Assembly: GCF_001280425.1 (NCBI RefSeq)
Contig: NZ_LIUF01000005.1
Coordinates: 176,877-240,876, forward strand
DNA: 64,000 nucleotides
DNA from: Haloarcula rubripromontorii
Lineage (GTDB): Archaea; Halobacteriota; Halobacteria; Halobacteriales; Haloarculaceae
Direction: 5' to 3'
Positions 34,381 to 43,900 of this stretch are shown piece after piece; within the stretch, counting starts at the first letter, position 1, and the number at the start of each line of letters is the position of its first letter. The position numbers and the translations under genes are program-made. The notes under the pieces are model-generated. The model saw only the letters and a program-made list of their open reading frames with translations. It was not told the DNA's origin and searched no databases.

Positions 34381-34989
34381 GTGGACTCTACCGATATTCG
34401 CGAGGAGTGGGCCGACCGGTCCGGCGAGTACTCCCCCGCGTATTATGCCTACTATGGAGCGGACGAGACGAGTGAGCTGGTGCAGTCGATACTTGCAGAG
34501 CATGTCGAGCAAGACGCGGCTATTCTAGAGGTCGGGTGCAGTTCCGGGCGGCACCTCGCCGCATTGTCCGACGCTGGCTACTCTGATCTGACCGGCGTCG
34601 ATATCAACGCCGACGCGCTGGACGTCCTTGCTGAGACGTATCCCGATCTCGCGGCCACCGGCTCGTTCCACGCGATGGCTATCGAAGACTTCGTCACAGA
34701 TGTCGCGGATGATACGTACGATGTCGTTTTTTCCGTCGAAACACTACAGCACCTCCATCCGGATGTCGACTGGGTGTTCGCGGAACTGGCACGGATCGTG
34801 GATGACCTGCTAATCACCGTCGAGAACGAAGGTGGCGACGCGGGTGAAGTGAACTACGTCGATGACAATGTCCCGCTGTACTATCGGGACTGGAACGCTG
34901 TGTTCACAGACTGTGGACTTATCGAAGTAGATTCGATAGATGGAAAGCGAGATACTGTTCGGATTTTCGGATCCCCAAGTAAGAATTGA
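34381..34989 (+). CDS. Class I SAM-dependent methyltransferase
   Basis: 202 residues. Motif I is ILEVGCSSGRHLAAL, followed by LTGVDINADAL (ribose-binding acidic residue), an acidic motif II TYDVVFSVETLQHL and strand 5 LLITVENEG. This is a stand-alone Rossmann methyltransferase domain with a short C-terminal strand pair. Substrate unknown. The GTG at 34381 was chosen; a TTG two codons upstream is also possible. Base use is slightly less GC-rich than its neighbours, and an AT-rich gap follows. Confidence 0.8.
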   Translation: MDSTDIREEWADRSGEYSPAYYAYYGADETSELVQSILAEHVEQDAAILEVGCSSGRHLAALSDAGYSDLTGVDINADALDVLAETYPDLAATGSFHAMAIEDFVTDVADDTYDVVFSVETLQHLHPDVDWVFAELARIVDDLLITVENEGGDAGEVNYVDDNVPLYYRDWNAVFTDCGLIEVDSIDGKRDTVRIFGSPSKN

Positions 34990-35475
34990 TGTGAAGAACG
35001 TTGCATTCGATCCGAGAGTGGCATATAGTAGCAATATCTGATTATATAATCGAAGATAGATAGGAAAGGCCCGGATATGGTTGCAAACATGTGGTCAGTG
35101 CTTGCAGAATTCGCGTGTTCATTTATTGTTTGTGAATTGATATAAATGAACACATAAGGAAGTGATAAATTGGAGGGTGTATCGGTATCAACCAAATAAC
35201 TGTGTCTCGAATAGGAGCTGCGTTGCTGGGTTCCACGACACGCGCACTGGGATATCAGAATAACGTCTGTACGTCTGTCATTCGTAGTGTTCCGTATTAC
35301 TGAACAGTGATTCGCCTGATTGAAAGGTGGTTTTCTCGTGTTTAGTCTGTGTAACATAGTGGTTGCACCCAAGTACTTGTCAACCGCCGGATATCCGATG
35401 GCCTCAACAGCAAATATCAGTGCGGCCGTACGGCAGGCAAGAAGCATACCGTTGGCAGCACAAGATTCATATATT
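34990..35475. other. AT-rich intergenic region with a 12-base inverted repeat
   Basis: About 490 bases without a convincing gene. It contains a perfect inverted repeat, GTGTTCATTTAT at 35115-35126 and ATAAATGAACAC at 35142-35153, with a 15-base loop, which could be a transcript end or a protein-binding site. A minus-strand frame across it lacks coding character. Confidence 0.45.
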
Positions 35476-35490
35476 GTTGCAGTTTGCAAC
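35476..35490 (+). promoter_or_regulatory. Operator GTTGCA-GTT-TGCAAC between TATA and start
   Basis: A perfect 6-3-6 inverted repeat placed just after a CATATATT TATA element (about 35468-35475) and 6 bases before the ATG at 35496. A protein bound here would cover the transcription start, so repression is the simplest model. The IclR regulator encoded at 36686 is the nearest candidate. Confidence 0.5.
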
Positions 35491-35495
35491 TCTGT

Positions 35496-36359
35496 ATGAG
35501 GTACTACCAGCTACGTGACGGGAATTCACAGCGGTTAGCGGTCGAAACTGGGGACGGTGCGTACGATTTGACCAGCGTCAAGCCACAGCTCCGAACGCTC
35601 CGTGACCTCCTCAAATCATCGTCGATTGCAGAGACTGCGCCGGACGAACTCAGCGCCCGCCACCTCGATGCAGCCGAGGCGGTGTCTGAACAGCGACTCG
35701 GAGCCGATGCTACCGATCCCGTCACTGCCGACGAAGTCTGGGCCGCTGGTGTGACATACCAGATTAGCGAAGAAGCGCGGACAGAGGAAAGCGACACGCC
35801 GGAGATGTACCTCGACGTGTACGACGCGGAGCGTCCGGAGATATTCTTCAAATCGACGCCAAATCGGACCGTCGGTCCCGGCGAAGCGGTCGGTATCCGA
35901 GCCGACTCAGACTGGGACGTGCCAGAGCCTGAGCTTGCGGTTGTTCTCTACGAGGGAGAAATTGTCGGCTACACTATCGGCAACGACATGAGCAGTCGGT
36001 CTATCGAGGGGAAGAACCCGCTGTACTTGCCCCAGGCCAAGGTGTACGACCGCTGTTGTTCGGTCGGCCCGGCCGTCGCCACGGATATCAAGGACCCGCA
36101 CTCGCTGACGCTCTCGATGTCGATTCACCGCGGCGAAGACCGGGTCTATCACGCCGAGACCAACACCAGCGAGATGAAACGCACCTGCGAGGAACTCGTT
36201 TCGTACTACACCGCACACAACGCAGTCCCTGAGCTGTCAGTGCTACTTACCGGTACTTCGCTGGTTCCCGACGACGATTTCACCCTGCAGGAGGGGGATG
36301 AGGTCACTATCGACATCGAGTCCATTGGAACGCTGAAAAATCACGTTACGGTCGTCTGA
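35496..36359 (+). CDS. FAA-hydrolase-family protein, probable 2-keto-3-deoxy-pentonate dehydratase
   Basis: 287 residues. Residues 90-280 form the fumarylacetoacetate hydrolase fold. The stretch PEMYLDVYDAERPEIFFKSTPNRTVGPGEAVGI, then PEPELAVVL and NDMSSRSIEGKNPLYLPQAKVYDRCCSVGP, resembles Sulfolobus 2-keto-3-deoxy-D-arabinonate dehydratase and Haloferax XacE, which dehydrate 2-keto-3-deoxy-pentonates to alpha-ketoglutarate semialdehyde in the oxidative xylose/arabinose pathway. The conserved Glu/Asp metal ligands (PEPE, ND) are present. An IclR-type regulator follows, as with XacR in Haloferax. The ATG at 35496 has a TATA box about 25 bases upstream. Pathway assignment is by memory of homologues. 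Confidence 0.75.
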   Translation: MRYYQLRDGNSQRLAVETGDGAYDLTSVKPQLRTLRDLLKSSSIAETAPDELSARHLDAAEAVSEQRLGADATDPVTADEVWAAGVTYQISEEARTEESDTPEMYLDVYDAERPEIFFKSTPNRTVGPGEAVGIRADSDWDVPEPELAVVLYEGEIVGYTIGNDMSSRSIEGKNPLYLPQAKVYDRCCSVGPAVATDIKDPHSLTLSMSIHRGEDRVYHAETNTSEMKRTCEELVSYYTAHNAVPELSVLLTGTSLVPDDDFTLQEGDEVTIDIESIGTLKNHVTVV

Positions 36360-36685
36360 GCGACCATCGGGCCGAGAACGGGTCAGCACCCGCTTTGGAT
36401 AGGGTGTCACAGCGTGATATCCCGCTCACCCCTCGACTGGTTTCGATTGTGCGCCTGTGTGCGGATCTGCGTGGAGATTTGTGCCGACGGAGTTATCACA
36501 CACTTCATTTGACTGTCCACGCCGTGGGTATCGCTGTCTGCGACAATCGACCGAAACGGGCGCGTCGAAGTCTGCAGTGAGGTGTTCTCGATATGTCGTG
36601 ACCGGGACCAGTGTGCCGTCGAAGCTGCCGCTCTGTCCCAGATGTTTGAACAACTGTTTAATACGAGGGCGTACCATGACCGGGT
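36360..36685. other. Intergenic region ahead of the IclR gene
   Basis: About 325 bases with no supported gene. A TTTAATA element at about 36657-36663 lies roughly 25 bases before the IclR ATG and fits a leaderless transcript. No other structure stands out. Confidence 0.4.
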
Positions 36686-37450
36686 ATGGCAAAGACCGCT
36701 CAAAACCCAGTCAAATCCGCTGAGACGACGTTCGAGGTGCTTGACGCACTGAAAGACCTCGATGGGGCCGGAGTCACCGAACTGGCACAGCACCTCGGCA
36801 TCCCGAAGAGCACGGTTCACAACTACTTGAGCACGCTTGAGCAAGAAGAGTACGTTGTCAACAGAGACGGCGTGTACGAGGTCGGACTCCGATTCCTGGA
36901 ACTGGGCGCGTACGCCCGCCACCGGGAGAAACTGTTCGAGATCGCGAAGCCAGAGGTTGATCGGCTGGCCGCAGAAACCGGCGAACTCGCGAATATTCTT
37001 GTCGAAGAACACGGCCGCGGGTCATACCTGTACCGCGCTCGGGGAGACAAAGCCGTGCAGGTCAAGGCCCACGTCGGAACGCGCGTTCCGCTTCATACGA
37101 CGGCGCTCGGTAAAGCGATTCTCGCACACATGCCGACCGAACGGGTCGATGCAATCGTCGACCGCCACGGGCTCGGTGGGGAGGCCAGCAAGTCGATACG
37201 CACCAGAGCGGAGCTGGAGCAAGAGTTAGCCGACGTTCGGGAGCGCGGCGTCGCGTTCGACGATGAAGAGCGTCTCGAAGGGCTTCGCTGCGTCGCTGCC
37301 CCAGTGCTCAACCACGATGACGACATTATCGGTGCGATCAGCGTCTCGGGACCGACCAATCGGTTCCGTGGCGATCGGTTTCGCGAGGAACTCCCGCAGA
37401 AAGTGCTGGAAGTCGCCAACGTGATTGAGCTGAACGTTACCTATTCGTGA
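36686..37450 (+). CDS. IclR family transcriptional regulator, XacR-like
   Basis: 254 residues. An N-terminal winged helix (residues about 10-65: TTFEVLDALKDL, GVTELAQHLGIPKSTVHNYLSTL) is followed by the IclR effector domain (HTTALGKAILAHM, GLRCVAAPVLNHDDDIIGAISVSGP). The second domain binds a small organic acid or sugar acid. In Haloferax volcanii the IclR-type XacR controls pentose oxidation genes, and the pentonate dehydratase-like gene upstream makes that role likely here too; ligand and targets remain inferred. Confidence 0.85.
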   Translation: MAKTAQNPVKSAETTFEVLDALKDLDGAGVTELAQHLGIPKSTVHNYLSTLEQEEYVVNRDGVYEVGLRFLELGAYARHREKLFEIAKPEVDRLAAETGELANILVEEHGRGSYLYRARGDKAVQVKAHVGTRVPLHTTALGKAILAHMPTERVDAIVDRHGLGGEASKSIRTRAELEQELADVRERGVAFDDEERLEGLRCVAAPVLNHDDDIIGAISVSGPTNRFRGDRFREELPQKVLEVANVIELNVTYS

Positions 37451-38117
37451 CGACAGTGTTCAGCAACGGGGAACGATAGTCCAGTCCTGTGGATGCCACA
37501 GCTGAGCAGTATAGTTTCGACAACACGGCCGTACTCGGGCAGCGATCGTAGCACAGACCAGTCAAGAGGGTACTGGAAGTGCGCATCGTAATCGTTTGCC
37601 ACGTATTGTATCGGCGCACATCACGCGTAAGGAGACACAAGCCCCTGCGTTCATCAGATGACTGTCTGTCCATAGCTTCGGCTGATACCTGGTGTCTCTG
37701 CGCATTATTCCGTATGAGTGAACGGTTGTCCACGTCATCGTACATCGTTCGGTACTGAATGCTAGCATAACTCTGTCGTAGTCCGTATCCCAATAATAGA
37801 TGTACTACTGTTACTCTAACTAAAACACATCGATTACGCGTTTTGTATTACTGGATATATCCAAAGTAGTAGCTAAACACACCAACTTTCGACACAATAT
37901 TGACGAATATGTGATTTTCATTCAACACTCCGTGATATAGTACTAACAAAGTGCCTTGGACACAGTTAGATCGGAATATATTTGCATTTTGGATAGAAAT
38001 AGGCGTGTTTACCTGATAACGAAACGTATTACTGATTATCTGTTGATGTACTCGGCGCAGAGAAGGACGTACTATAGCTATCGCTTCAGCAGTGGCGCGT
38101 CAGACCGGGGTGTGCAG
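37451..38117. other. AT-rich gene-poor stretch
   Basis: About 670 bases, with AT content highest at 37790-38090. Neither strand has a frame with haloarchaeal codon use or acidic bias. It holds neither tRNA-like nor repeat structure that I can see. It may be decayed mobile DNA or a large regulatory region; the boundary with ordinary GC-rich sequence on both sides is sharp. Confidence 0.4.
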
Positions 38118-38294
38118 TTACGCGAGGAACTGGACGCCCAGAGCCAGCAGGAACAGCACTACGACCCCAATCGAAGATAGTTCGAGCCACCTGGACTGTA
38201 CGTCAGCGGACCTGATGCTCGCGACGAACAGCGTTCCGACGACACCGACGACGACGACCAGTGCCAGATACACCGCGTTGAGCGCTGATGCCAT
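38118..38294 (-). CDS. Small two-helix membrane protein
   Basis: 58 residues. The frame reads MASALNAVYLALVVVVG and onward as a first hydrophobic helix, a short SIRSADVQSRWLELSS loop, and a second helix (VVVLFLLALGVQFLA) to a TAA at 38118. Codon use is strongly G/C at third positions, unlike the AT-rich stretch beyond, which supports coding. It is divergent from the gene starting at 38385. The family is unknown to me. Confidence 0.6.
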   Translation of the reverse strand: MASALNAVYLALVVVVGVVGTLFVASIRSADVQSRWLELSSIGVVVLFLLALGVQFLA

Positions 38295-38384
38295 ATGCTA
38301 TCATTTCACAGCGGCACAGTAAACACTACTGGTTGCACGGCCCCCGCCACAACGGTAATGAGAGGCAGTCACATAGTCGGAGGC

Positions 38385-38783
38385 ATGCGTCTCGAACTGC
38401 GAATCTGTAAACACTGCTACGAGGGTGCTCATGGGAACGATCAAAAGACGGCGGTGACACAGGACATGGTCGCCTGCGCCGAACAGGTCCGCGAGTACAA
38501 GGACCTCATCGGGCTTGATGCACTCTATATCACGAAGGTGACGGAAGGCGACCCCGGTGGCGCGGAAGCACTGGATGCCATCGTCGCCAGCATCGAAGGC
38601 GATCAGGTCGCGCTCTCTGACACACAACTGGTCATGGAGGACGGCGACGGCAACATGCTCGTCTACCCGGAGCCAAAGGACATCCTCCAGGTCCTGACAC
38701 GGAATCTGAACCAGATTCAGGAACAGACCCGGCAGGATGTCGATGTCGAGCTGTCGCCAGAAGGCCAAGCGCTGATCGCGTAG
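38385..38783 (+). CDS. Uncharacterised protein next to formate dehydrogenase operon
   Basis: 132 residues from the ATG at 38385. MRLELRICKHCYEGAHG carries a CKHC pair in the first 12 residues. The rest is an acidic alpha/beta domain (MVACAEQVREYKDLIGLDALYITKV, LDAIVASIEGDQVALSDTQLV), with a helical tail (DILQVLTRNLNQIQEQTRQDVDV). It does not match a family I recognise. It converges with the cytochrome b subunit gene, only 32 bases apart. Starts further upstream add unlikely residues. A role with the formate dehydrogenase is possible from position only. Confidence 0.65.
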   Translation: MRLELRICKHCYEGAHGNDQKTAVTQDMVACAEQVREYKDLIGLDALYITKVTEGDPGGAEALDAIVASIEGDQVALSDTQLVMEDGDGNMLVYPEPKDILQVLTRNLNQIQEQTRQDVDVELSPEGQALIA

Positions 38784-38815
38784 TTGCGCGGCGAAAAAAC
38801 CGGTGTTCGGTCGGT

Positions 38816-39859
38816 TCAGTTCTCAGTGTCGTCTGCTTCAGGCTGGCCGCCGTCGGTCTGGGGTTCGCCCCCGTCGGCCGCAGTCGGCTGTTCCCGTTCT
38901 TCCTCTAACTGCTGCTCCCAGCGGATGCGCAGGACGTTCCCGTACATCGACAGCACGAGCCCGACACCGAGGACGACCATCCCGAGGTTGATGCCGATAG
39001 TCAACAGGATGCTCGACGGTCCGCCGCCAATGGCAATTTCGCGCGGGACCGGATAGCCCTCGTCGAAGATGCTCCCGATGAGTACCGAGACGATGCCGAT
39101 GACGGTCATCGCGCCGAAGATGGTGGAAACGGTGCGCCACGACGTGGACAGCGACAGGCGTTCGATACCCGTGGTATCCGGCTCTTCGTCCTCGTCGCCG
39201 TGGTGCTCGGGTACCATGCTGCGGGGAATGAACGCCTTCGTCTCGACGGGGTAGAAGGCGGGATGCATCCCGTGCTCGAAGATGTGGAACATGACCCCCA
39301 TCAGCATGATGACGCCCAGCAGCCCGTGGAACGTGACGAAGGCCATCGCGGCCGCCTTGGTCTGGAACATCGCGGCGAGGCCGGTTTTGCTCCAGATGAG
39401 CAGCCCCGAAATCGCAAGCAGGGTCAGCTCGATGGAGAAGATGGCCACGACGCCCTTGCCGATGTAGGACAGCAGCGGGACCTCGTCGGCTTTGTAGCCG
39501 GCGAACTGCCGCGCGCTTGGGTGGCGTTCGTCGGCCCGACCGAGCACGAACTGGATGTCCTGAATGAACGCGTCGACGTCGTCTTTCGCCGGGAGAATCT
39601 TCGAGAAGTTGCTCCGGCCGGTCGAGGAGATCACCTGCAGCGTGATCCAGAAGACGACGAGCGCGACCAGCCCGATGCCGGTGATGCGATGAATCGCTGT
39701 CACGCCGGAGGCCCCGCCCATCAGCGTGAGCATCCACCACAGTTCGTCGTTGAACATGATGGCGTAGCCGGTGAAAAACAGCAGGAACACGTCCAGACCC
39801 AAAAGCGAGTGGAACAGGGTGGTCACGCGCGTGAACTTCCCGTGGTCTAAGTTGCTCAC
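38816..39859 (-). CDS. Formate dehydrogenase gamma-like cytochrome b subunit
   Basis: 347 residues with four core helices of the FdnI/cytochrome b556 family, plus one or two extra C-terminal helices and an acidic cytoplasmic tail. Likely heme ligands are His17 (TTLFHSLLGLDVFLLF), a histidine in TAIHRITGIGLV, and those in FVTFHGLLGVIMLMGVMFHIFEHGMH. It should pass electrons from the Fe-S subunit to membrane quinone. Its start overlaps the 2-helix subunit stop (ATGA); it is last in the operon. Confidence 0.85.
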   Translation of the reverse strand: MSNLDHGKFTRVTTLFHSLLGLDVFLLFFTGYAIMFNDELWWMLTLMGGASGVTAIHRITGIGLVALVVFWITLQVISSTGRSNFSKILPAKDDVDAFIQDIQFVLGRADERHPSARQFAGYKADEVPLLSYIGKGVVAIFSIELTLLAISGLLIWSKTGLAAMFQTKAAAMAFVTFHGLLGVIMLMGVMFHIFEHGMHPAFYPVETKAFIPRSMVPEHHGDEDEEPDTTGIERLSLSTSWRTVSTIFGAMTVIGIVSVLIGSIFDEGYPVPREIAIGGGPSSILLTIGINLGMVVLGVGLVLSMYGNVLRIRWEQQLEEEREQPTAADGGEPQTDGGQPEADDTEN

Positions 39860-40266
39860 GCGCCGTCACCCCCCTGTCCGTCGCCGCGAGCCGGCGAGCC
39901 GCCGTCGGCCGCGACGGCCTCGCCCACGTCCTCTCCCGGGTCGCGCATCTGGTCGGCGAGGCGCTGGAACGCCGCCCAGTGGATGAACACCATCACGAGG
40001 ATGAACGCGCCCATGATGACGTCGGCCGCGTGGATAAGCGCGATGAGGAAATCGAGCGCGGGGATGGTGTTGCCGAACACCCAGTCCGCGCCGATGCCGC
40101 CGCCCTCGACGCTCGGATTGACCCGGTACAGCGACTCGTAGCCGAGTCTGAATCCCTGCGCCCAGAACAGCGCCAGCCCTGCGACCACGAGGCCGACGAC
40201 CGCGCTGACGAGCACCGAGACGCGGCTGTAGCCGTTTACCTCCGGAAGGTCTTCTGTGTTCGTCAT
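39856..40266 (-). CDS. Two-helix membrane subunit of formate dehydrogenase operon
   Basis: 136 residues with two long hydrophobic helices (VLVSAVVGLVVAGLALFWAQG and FLIALIHAADVIMGAFILVMVFIHW) and an acidic, Gly-rich C-terminus. His residues in each helical region (LIHAADV, FIHWAAF) could bind heme. It overlaps both neighbours by ATGA, so it is translated with the Fe-S and cytochrome b subunits and is probably part of the membrane anchor. I do not know a named family. Confidence 0.7.
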   Translation of the reverse strand: MTNTEDLPEVNGYSRVSVLVSAVVGLVVAGLALFWAQGFRLGYESLYRVNPSVEGGGIGADWVFGNTIPALDFLIALIHAADVIMGAFILVMVFIHWAAFQRLADQMRDPGEDVGEAVAADGGSPARGDGQGGDGA

Positions 40267-40925
40267 TGGAACTCACTGGCGTCTTCGCCAAAGATGATGT
40301 CCATGGCAACGTCGTTGAAGAACGTGCCACTGTCCCTGTTGTCCAGTTCGTCCGAGATCTGCTCAGGCGTCCCGACCAGAATCGCGTCGGTGGCACACTC
40401 CTCAGCACAGGCCGGCCCCTTGCCGACGTCCTGGCGTTCCTCGCACATGGTACACTTGTCCATGTTGCCGCCGCTGCCCACGAGATTGGCGACGCCCTCG
40501 TCCTCATCGGGGAACTGGGGTGCGCCGAAAGGACACGCTGAGAGGCAGTACTGACAGCCGATACAGAGGTCGTCACGGACTCGCACGAAGCCGTTCTCCT
40601 TCGAGATGAGCGAGTCGGTCGGACACACCGAGACACACGGCGCGTTCGAGCAGTGGTAACACTGCATCGGCACCGCTGTCTCGCCGGGTGACTCGCCCTG
40701 TTCCATCGCTCGGCCGCTGCTGGCGTTGAGCCCCGACGCGGCTTCCTGGCCTTCGAGCATCGTCGCGATACTGATTCGCTGTTCGTCCCGTGGGACGTCC
40801 CACGTTCGTTTACAGGAGACGACACAGCCGCCACAGTCGATGCACGCTTCGACGTCCGGGAAGATACGCGCGTCCTCGCCGGTACTCATCACGCCGTCGT
40901 GCATTACTTCATTTCCTGTTGACAT
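40263..40925 (-). CDS. Four-cluster ferredoxin-type subunit (FdhB/NrfC-like)
   Basis: 220 residues. Four cysteine groups are visible: CIDCGGCVVSCKRTW, CYHCSNAPCVSVCPT, CIGCQYCLSACPFG and CTMCEERQDVGKGPACAEEC, the standard arrangement of four [4Fe-4S] clusters in molybdoenzyme electron-transfer subunits. It shuttles electrons between the molybdopterin subunit (encoded upstream) and the cytochrome b. No signal peptide is present, as expected for hitchhiker export with the Tat-bearing catalytic subunit. Confidence 0.92.
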   Translation of the reverse strand: MSTGNEVMHDGVMSTGEDARIFPDVEACIDCGGCVVSCKRTWDVPRDEQRISIATMLEGQEAASGLNASSGRAMEQGESPGETAVPMQCYHCSNAPCVSVCPTDSLISKENGFVRVRDDLCIGCQYCLSACPFGAPQFPDEDEGVANLVGSGGNMDKCTMCEERQDVGKGPACAEECATDAILVGTPEQISDELDNRDSGTFFNDVAMDIIFGEDASEFQ

Positions 40926-40936
40926 ACTAGCTCACC

Positions 40937-43900
40937 TCATTGCACCGTCGAGTTGTCGCGGACGTCGAAGTCCTTCTGTGTCCCGACGTCGTTCACGTCC
41001 TGCGGGAAGTCGAAGTCGAGGTCCACGTCGATGTTGTACCGGTCCAGTACCTCCGGCGTCGCCGGGTTGACCGCGACCATCGATACTTTGGTCTCCTGCA
41101 TCTGGGTTTCAACGTCGTAGCCCCGGGATGTGATGGCGTTCGCCGAGTCCCCGATGGCGTAGGGGACGTGGCCGTCGGGGTACTTGTCCTCCAGACTCTC
41201 GCCTTTGAACACGCCGCCCCAGTGGTACGGCAGGAACACTTCCTGGTCGTTCGGCCGGTCCGTCACGCGAGCTTTCACCAGCACAGAGCCGCGGTCCGTC
41301 GAAGAGATGACCACGAGGTCGCCACCGTCGACGCCGAGTTCCTCCGCCTTGTTCGGCGTGATTTCGGCGTACATGTGGGGCTGGAGGTCGGCGGTGTGGA
41401 TGTTGTTTCGCGTCTCCGCGCCGCCGCCCTGATGTTCGACCTGCCGCCCGCTGGTCATGATGGTATCCAGAGCTGGCCCGTCGTCCTGAGTATGGATGAT
41501 ATCCGTGGCCCGTTCCTGCTCGACGAGGTTGTTCTGGTCGAGGCGGTAGAAGTTCCGCTGCTGGCCGTTCGCCGGCCACTCGTTCAGCAGCTCCGTGTCC
41601 GGTCCCTCGATGGGTTCGCGGTGGACCGGCACCTTGTCGAGGAAGCTCCAGACGACAGCCCGTGCCCGGCCGCGCCCGGTCGGCGCGTCGGGCTGGCTGT
41701 AGTCGTACTCCTCGTAGAACTCGGGGTCGACGCCTTCCCCGATCATCGTTTCGAGGTACTCGTCGAACACCGTGCTCCCGGTATCAGGGTCGTTCAGCGC
41801 CTGCGCGGCGGTGTACACAGACTCCTGATTGTCGAGCGCGTACTGTTGTGGGATAGTGAGTTCGTCCGGCTGGACCTCCTGAGTGGGGTCGACGAGGCTC
41901 TGTGGCGGTGTCACCTTCCAGCCCGGGTACTCCGGGATGCCGTGAATCATGCCGTCCGCGGCCGTGTCGTCGTCGTCGGCCCAGTCGGGGTTGTACGGCG
42001 CACGAGTCAGGTCAAGCGCTTCTTCTTGACTCTCGTACCGGTCGCCGACGGCGTCGAGCGTCTCCTGCATCGGGTACTCGTCGTCGGTCGGCATCGCCTC
42101 CCAGTCCTCGGGCGTGGGTGCCTGGACGCCCCACCGGGTTCGGAAGTCCTGCCCCCCGTTGTTGGGGTCCAGGTCGTCGTTCCAGATAATCGGGGTGCCC
42201 GGGTGGTCCTCGCCCCAACAGGGCCAGGGGAGCATCCAGTACTCGCCCGCGACCGGCGTCCCCTCCGCTCCTTTGAGGTCCTCGTTGGAGAACGCCCAGT
42301 CGTACTCTAAGTGTTGCTGGAGCCGCTCGGGGGTCTGCCGGTAGCCGATGGTGTTTGTCCCGAGGTTGAACTCCCGGACGACGCCCTCGTAGCTGGACTT
42401 GCCGTTGTACAGCTCCGAGCCCGCGCCCCAGTCGAAGTGCTCGCCAAAGCCCAGATAGCCGGCCAGCTCCTGCATTATCTGGAGGTCCGGCTTGGAGTTG
42501 TGGGCCGGCGAGCGGACCGGCTCGGACCACTGCACCGACCGGTTCGTGTTGGTCAGCGACCGGTAGTGCTCGTACTGGCTCGACGCCGGCAACAGCAACA
42601 CCGGCGGGCCGTCCTCGTAGTCCGGAAGGACGCTCGCGACGGAGGGGAACACGTCGATGACGACCAGCAGGTCGAGGTTCTCCATCCCCTCTTTCATCTG
42701 CTCCATCTCGCTGATGGAGTTCGCCGAGTGCCCCCAGAAGAACGCGATTTTCGTCTGGTCGGGCTGGTAGATCGGCGTCTCCTGATACCGATCTTCCTGG
42801 TCGAGTGCCGACTCGAACCATCGGGCCACCGTCAGCCCGTTCTGGAACATCATTGAGTTCTCCGCCGGGTTGTTCGGGCCGTGGTCGGCGTTCGGCGGTA
42901 GCGAGTTGGCGTCCTCGGTACCCTCGTACACCGGGCTCTGGCGGACGTACTTGTCCGGCGGCATCAGCTCGAACCGGTTGTACATGTCCGCGAACGAGGT
43001 GGAGCCGCTGGTCTCGGGAGTGCGGTCCCAGATTTCAGCCCACCAGGACCAGCCACCGGCTGAGAGACCGTAATACCCCGGCAGGATATGGCTCGCGACC
43101 GCGAGATCGGTTGCTCCCTGAACATTTGCGTGGCCGCGCATGACCTGCAGGCCGCCGCCGCTCCGGGCCGCGCTCCCGGAGGCGAGACTCGCCATCGCGT
43201 ACGATCGGATGTTCTGGGTCCCGTTGTTGTGCTGGGTCCCGCCCATCGCCCACTCGATCTGGATGTGGGGCCGGGCCTCGTCTATCATGTCGGCGATGCG
43301 CTCGATGTCCTCTGCGGAGACCCAGGTAATCTCCTCAACCGTCTCCTTGTCGTACTCGTCGAGTTCCGCGTCGACGTCCTCCCAGCCCTGCACGCGGTCG
43401 GTCAGCATGTTCTGCCCGCTGTCATCCGCGTCGGGGTCCATCGCGAGCCCGTGCTTGTCCCGGAGCTCTTTGATGATGCCCATCATCAGGGCCACGTCGG
43501 TACCCGGCCGGAACCGCATGAACTCGTCGGCGTGGGCCGACGTTTTCGTGAACCGCGGGTCCAGATTGAGGATGGTCCCGCCGCGTTTCTGCCCCTCGAG
43601 GATATGCTGCATCGCGATGGGATGTGCCTCAGCCGGGTTCTGTCCGATGATGATGTTCAGGTCGAAGTTCCGGTAGTCCTGGACGGTGTTGGTCATCGCG
43701 CCGTAGCCCCAGGTGTTTGCCAGCCCTGTCACTGTCGTGGAGTGGCAAATCCGCGCCTGGTGGTCGATGTTGTTCGTGCCCATGAACGCCGCCAGTTTCC
43801 GGATGGCGTAGGCCTCCTCGTTGGAGTGGTGGGCGCTGCCGAGCAACATCACGCTCTCGCGGCTGTGTTCCGCGTCGACGTCGACGGCCGCCGCCGGGGC

